In this document: in pieces, positions 8,032 to 10,062 of the stretch | Layout of the letters: every line of letters starts with the position of its first letter | How positions within the stretch are numbered: position 1 is the stretch's first letter | Origin: a bacterium | GTDB taxonomy: Bacteria > Spirochaetota > Spirochaetia > Treponematales > Rectinemataceae | Length of the DNA: 10,062 nt | Direction of reading: 5' to 3' | Assembly (NCBI GenBank): GCA_021813065.1 | Contig: JAKALZ010000043.1 | Coordinates: 1 to 10,062, forward strand | Made by a program: the position numbers and the translations under genes | The notes under the pieces: model-generated | Seen by the model: only the letters and a program-made list of their open reading frames with translations | Databases searched by the model: none | What the model was told of the DNA's origin: nothing

Positions 8032-8060
8032 TTGACCGTGTTTCTATGCGCAGGTATGAT
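8032..8060 (+). promoter_or_regulatory. Sigma70-type promoter of the aroF-aroB operon
   Basis: TTGACC (8032-8037) and TATGAT (8055-8060) are separated by exactly 17 bases. Each hexamer matches five of six consensus positions. The start point is predicted near 8066-8068, giving a leader of about 32 bases before the aroF GTG. This is the best promoter in the window. Confidence 0.78.
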
Positions 8061-8070
8061 GGGCCCCATC
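8058..8070. promoter_or_regulatory. Perfect 13-base dyad over the aroF -10 box and start point (possible operator)
   Basis: GATGGG C CCCATC is a perfect inverted repeat with 6-base arms around one central base. It begins inside the -10 hexamer and covers the predicted start point, a classic repressor position. No regulator gene is present in the window, so operator function is inferred. As RNA it could form a hairpin only poorly, because the loop would be one base. Confidence 0.35.
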
Positions 8071-8086
8071 CGGTGCGCAATTCTGT

Positions 8087-8092
8087 AAGGAG
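8087..8092 (+). promoter_or_regulatory. Ribosome-binding site that fixes the GTG start of aroF
   Basis: AAGGAG lies six bases before GTG at 8099. No ATG or other start candidate in this frame has a comparable site, so the unusual GTG start is the best choice. Confidence 0.85.
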
Positions 8093-8098
8093 ACTTCC

Positions 8099-9088
8099 GT
8101 GATCAAAAATATAAAACTCGCGGCGCGAAAGCCGGGCCAGAACACTACCATTATCGATGTCGGCGGCGTACGTGTCGGCGAGGGGCTAGTCATTATCGCA
8201 GGCCCCTGCTCTGTCGAAACCGAGCGACAAACCATCGAGACCGCCATCGCGGTGAAGCGCGCCGGTGCCCACATGCTCCGAGGCGGAGCCTTCAAGCCCC
8301 GCACTTCTCCCTACGCGTTCCAGGGTTTGGGATTGAAGGGGCTCAAAATACTCGACAAAGCGCGCAAAGAAACAGGTTTGCCCGTGGTCACCGAAGTGGT
8401 GGACACCCGCGATGTCTCGTGGGTTGGCGAGTACGCCGATGTGCTGCAGATCGGCGCGCGCAACATGCAGAATTTTTCGCTTCTACGCGAGGCGGGAAAG
8501 TCGGGCAAGCCCATTCTGCTCAAGCGCGGCATGTACTCAACCCTCGAGGAGTGGCTTAACTGCGCTGAATATATACTCGCGGAAGGGAACCCTAATGTCA
8601 TGCTCTGCGAGCGCGGCATACGGACTTTCGAAACTTACACGCGCAACACCCTCGATCTCTCGATGGTGCCGGCGGTGCGGAAAGAGAGCCACCTTCCTAT
8701 TCTCGTCGATCCTTCGCACGGTACGGGCATATTGCGGTTCATAGAGCCAATGAGTCTCGCCGCGGTCGCCTCGGGAGTCGATGGGCTCGAGATCGAGGTG
8801 CACATCGATCCACCTTCAGCGCTCAGCGACAAAGAACAACAGCTCAACGTTCCCATGTTCGAGGAACTCATGGATAAACTGCGCGCGCTCAAGAGCTTCA
8901 TGGGCGAATCGAGGATGCGCGCTTCCATCGATACTTCAGAAGAATCAATCCGCGCAGCCCATGAGGCCACAAGTGTCCCGAAGATCACGGCGACCTCGGT
9001 CACGCCGGCGACTACCGGGCAATCGGATGCAGAAAATGAGGAGCGACACGCTCCGCTTCCCGACGCCTTCTCGGAAGCGGTCGATTAG
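8099..9088 (+). CDS. aroF: 3-deoxy-D-arabino-heptulosonate 7-phosphate synthase, type I-beta
   Basis: It catalyses the first step of the shikimate pathway, condensing PEP with erythrose 4-phosphate in the cytoplasm. The 329-residue product has the I-beta/KDO8P-synthase-like barrel (about 28-265): AGPCSVE (34-40), [19 protein letters not shown] (60-78), [11 protein letters not shown] (116-126), ILLKRG (139-144), CERGIRTFE (170-178) and VDPSHGTG (203-210). Metal ligands are C37, H207, E233 and D244; their spacing (170, 196 and 207 residues after the Cys) equals that of the Thermotoga maritima enzyme as I remember it (C102, H272, E298, D309). The N-terminal 65-residue ferredoxin-like/ACT regulatory domain of that enzyme is absent, as is an N-terminal chorismate mutase domain, so ordinary feedback control through those domains is not expected. 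A C-terminal tail of about 60 residues, rich in Thr, Ala, Ser and Glu, follows the barrel and is probably disordered. It is the first gene of an operon with aroB and is divergent from the 996-residue gene. Confidence 0.97.
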   Translation: MIKNIKLAARKPGQNTTIIDVGGVRVGEGLVIIAGPCSVETERQTIETAIAVKRAGAHMLRGGAFKPRTSPYAFQGLGLKGLKILDKARKETGLPVVTEVVDTRDVSWVGEYADVLQIGARNMQNFSLLREAGKSGKPILLKRGMYSTLEEWLNCAEYILAEGNPNVMLCERGIRTFETYTRNTLDLSMVPAVRKESHLPILVDPSHGTGILRFIEPMSLAAVASGVDGLEIEVHIDPPSALSDKEQQLNVPMFEELMDKLRALKSFMGESRMRASIDTSEESIRAAHEATSVPKITATSVTPATTGQSDAENEERHAPLPDAFSEAVD

Positions 9089-9091
9089 GAG
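9087..9091 (+). promoter_or_regulatory. aroB ribosome-binding site overlapping the aroF stop codon
   Basis: AGGAG shares its first two bases with the TAG stop of aroF (9086-9088) and lies six bases before the aroB ATG at 9098. This arrangement points to translational coupling of the two shikimate enzymes. Confidence 0.8.
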
Positions 9092-9097
9092 TCTCCA

Positions 9098-10062
9098 ATG
9101 CGGCAGTCTTCGACAGTGATTTGCTTTGGTCCGCTCTCCGGTATTTTCGGGATCGTGCAACCCGCTCGCGCCGTCTTTGTGACGAGCCACGCGCTTCAAG
9201 CTCGCGCCGAAGCGATGCTGCTCGAATCGCGAGACGGCGCGCCAAGCCTCACGCCCAGCGACCTGCGGTGGATCAAGGTATCCGACGGCGAGGACTGCAA
9301 ATCGTTCCAGAGCCTCGAGGCTATCTGCCGCGCGCTGCTCGCCTTAGGCGCGGATTCCGAGACTGTGCTCGTGGCGATCGGCGGCGGTTCTGTCAGCGAT
9401 GTCGCGGGCCTTGCCGCGCACCTCTGGAATCGTGGAATTCGCTTTATAACCTGCCCCACGACGCTGCTCTCGATGATCGACGCCTCCATTGGCGGGAAAA
9501 ACGCGATCAATCTTGGCTCCGCGAAGAATGTCATAGGCAGTTTTCAAACACCGAGCGAGATGTTCTGCGATGTTCGCTGGCTCACCACATTGCCCGCGCG
9601 CGATATCGCCTCTGGGTTGGCGGAAGCGGTCAAGCACGCGGTTCTCGATGGTGAGGAACATTTCCATTTTTTTGAAAAGATCGCGGCTTCAGGCACAGCT
9701 CCGAAGGCGCTCGATCAAGCGACGCTTGAGGCGCTCATACGCCGCTCGCTTGCGGTGAAGGAGCGCTACGTAAGCGCGGATCCGCACGACACACACGAGC
9801 GCCACGCGCTCAATTACGGCCACACATTCGGCCACGCAATTGAACTTCTCACAGGCCTCCCGCACGGATTCGCGGTGGCTGCCGGTATTGGCACGGTGAA
9901 TGCGCTTGCTCAGCGGCGAGGTTCACTCAGCGCACAAGACGCAGCGCGTATCTCAGCGCTGCTGAACGCCTTCGGGCTGCCCTCTCGCATCGACGAGGCT
10001 TGTTCTATGGCGGGCAAAGCCGTCAGTCGACGGGAGCTCCTCGAAATGATGAAAGCCGACAA
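9098..10062 (+). CDS. aroB: 3-dehydroquinate synthase (3' end cut by window edge)
   Basis: This is the second shikimate-pathway enzyme, converting DAHP to 3-dehydroquinate with NAD+ and a divalent metal. 321 complete codons are present of a family that is usually about 350-370 long, so some 30-40 residues are missing. Visible motifs: DGEDCKSFQSLEAI (63-76); the NAD-binding glycine loop IGGGSVSDVAG (94-104); CPTTLLSMIDASIGGKNAIN (119-138); KNVIGSFQTP (143-152); AEAVKH (175-180); and LNYGHTFGHAIE (238-249). The three zinc ligands expected from the E. coli enzyme correspond to E176, H242 and H256. The usual HGEAVA after the last ligand reads HGFAVA here. The N-terminus is compact and starts close to the Rossmann-like fold. 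The ATG at 9098 has AGGAG upstream; the gene is 9 bases behind aroF. Confidence 0.97.
   Translation, partial: MRQSSTVICFGPLSGIFGIVQPARAVFVTSHALQARAEAMLLESRDGAPSLTPSDLRWIKVSDGEDCKSFQSLEAICRALLALGADSETVLVAIGGGSVSDVAGLAAHLWNRGIRFITCPTTLLSMIDASIGGKNAINLGSAKNVIGSFQTPSEMFCDVRWLTTLPARDIASGLAEAVKHAVLDGEEHFHFFEKIAASGTAPKALDQATLEALIRRSLAVKERYVSADPHDTHERHALNYGHTFGHAIELLTGLPHGFAVAAGIGTVNALAQRRGSLSAQDAARISALLNAFGLPSRIDEACSMAGKAVSRRELLEMMKAD

Overview
The window looks like chromosomal housekeeping DNA from a bacterium of moderate-to-high GC, most likely a spirochaete. The lineage call rests mainly on the phenylalanyl-tRNA synthetase. Both subunits are of the archaeal/eukaryotic type (a short 572-residue beta chain and a 522-residue alpha chain with N-terminal winged helices), yet they sit among ordinary bacterial genes. 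Spirochaetes are the best-known bacteria with this arrangement. The genus cannot be decided from the sequence. Coding density is very high, and no gene-free stretch reaches 120 bases. I see no mobile element, CRISPR array, tRNA, rRNA or prophage gene.

Minus strand, read right to left (7984 down to 1). First comes a 996-residue protein with two receiver-like domains, a PEP synthase/pyruvate phosphate dikinase-type ATP-grasp domain, and a distinctive C-terminal module that replaces the usual phosphohistidine domain. It is followed by pheS and pheT (archaeal-type PheRS alpha and beta, 15 bases apart) and then by a ComM/YifB-family Mg-chelatase-like AAA+ ATPase, whose last few codons run off the left edge. 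pheS-pheT-comM probably form one transcript, with a weak candidate promoter in front of pheS.

Plus strand (8099 to the right edge). A type I-beta DAHP synthase (aroF) and a 3-dehydroquinate synthase (aroB, cut by the right edge) catalyse the first two steps of the shikimate pathway. They form an operon: the aroF stop codon overlaps the aroB ribosome-binding site. A good promoter (TTGACC, 17-base spacer, TATGAT) precedes aroF, and a perfect 13-base dyad lies over its -10 box and predicted start point.

The most interesting item is the 996-residue protein, a probable PEP/pyruvate-binding signalling or metabolic enzyme of unknown role. It is transcribed divergently from a PEP-consuming pathway gene, across a 114-base intergenic region. 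Its own start has no clear Shine-Dalgarno sequence and may be leaderless.
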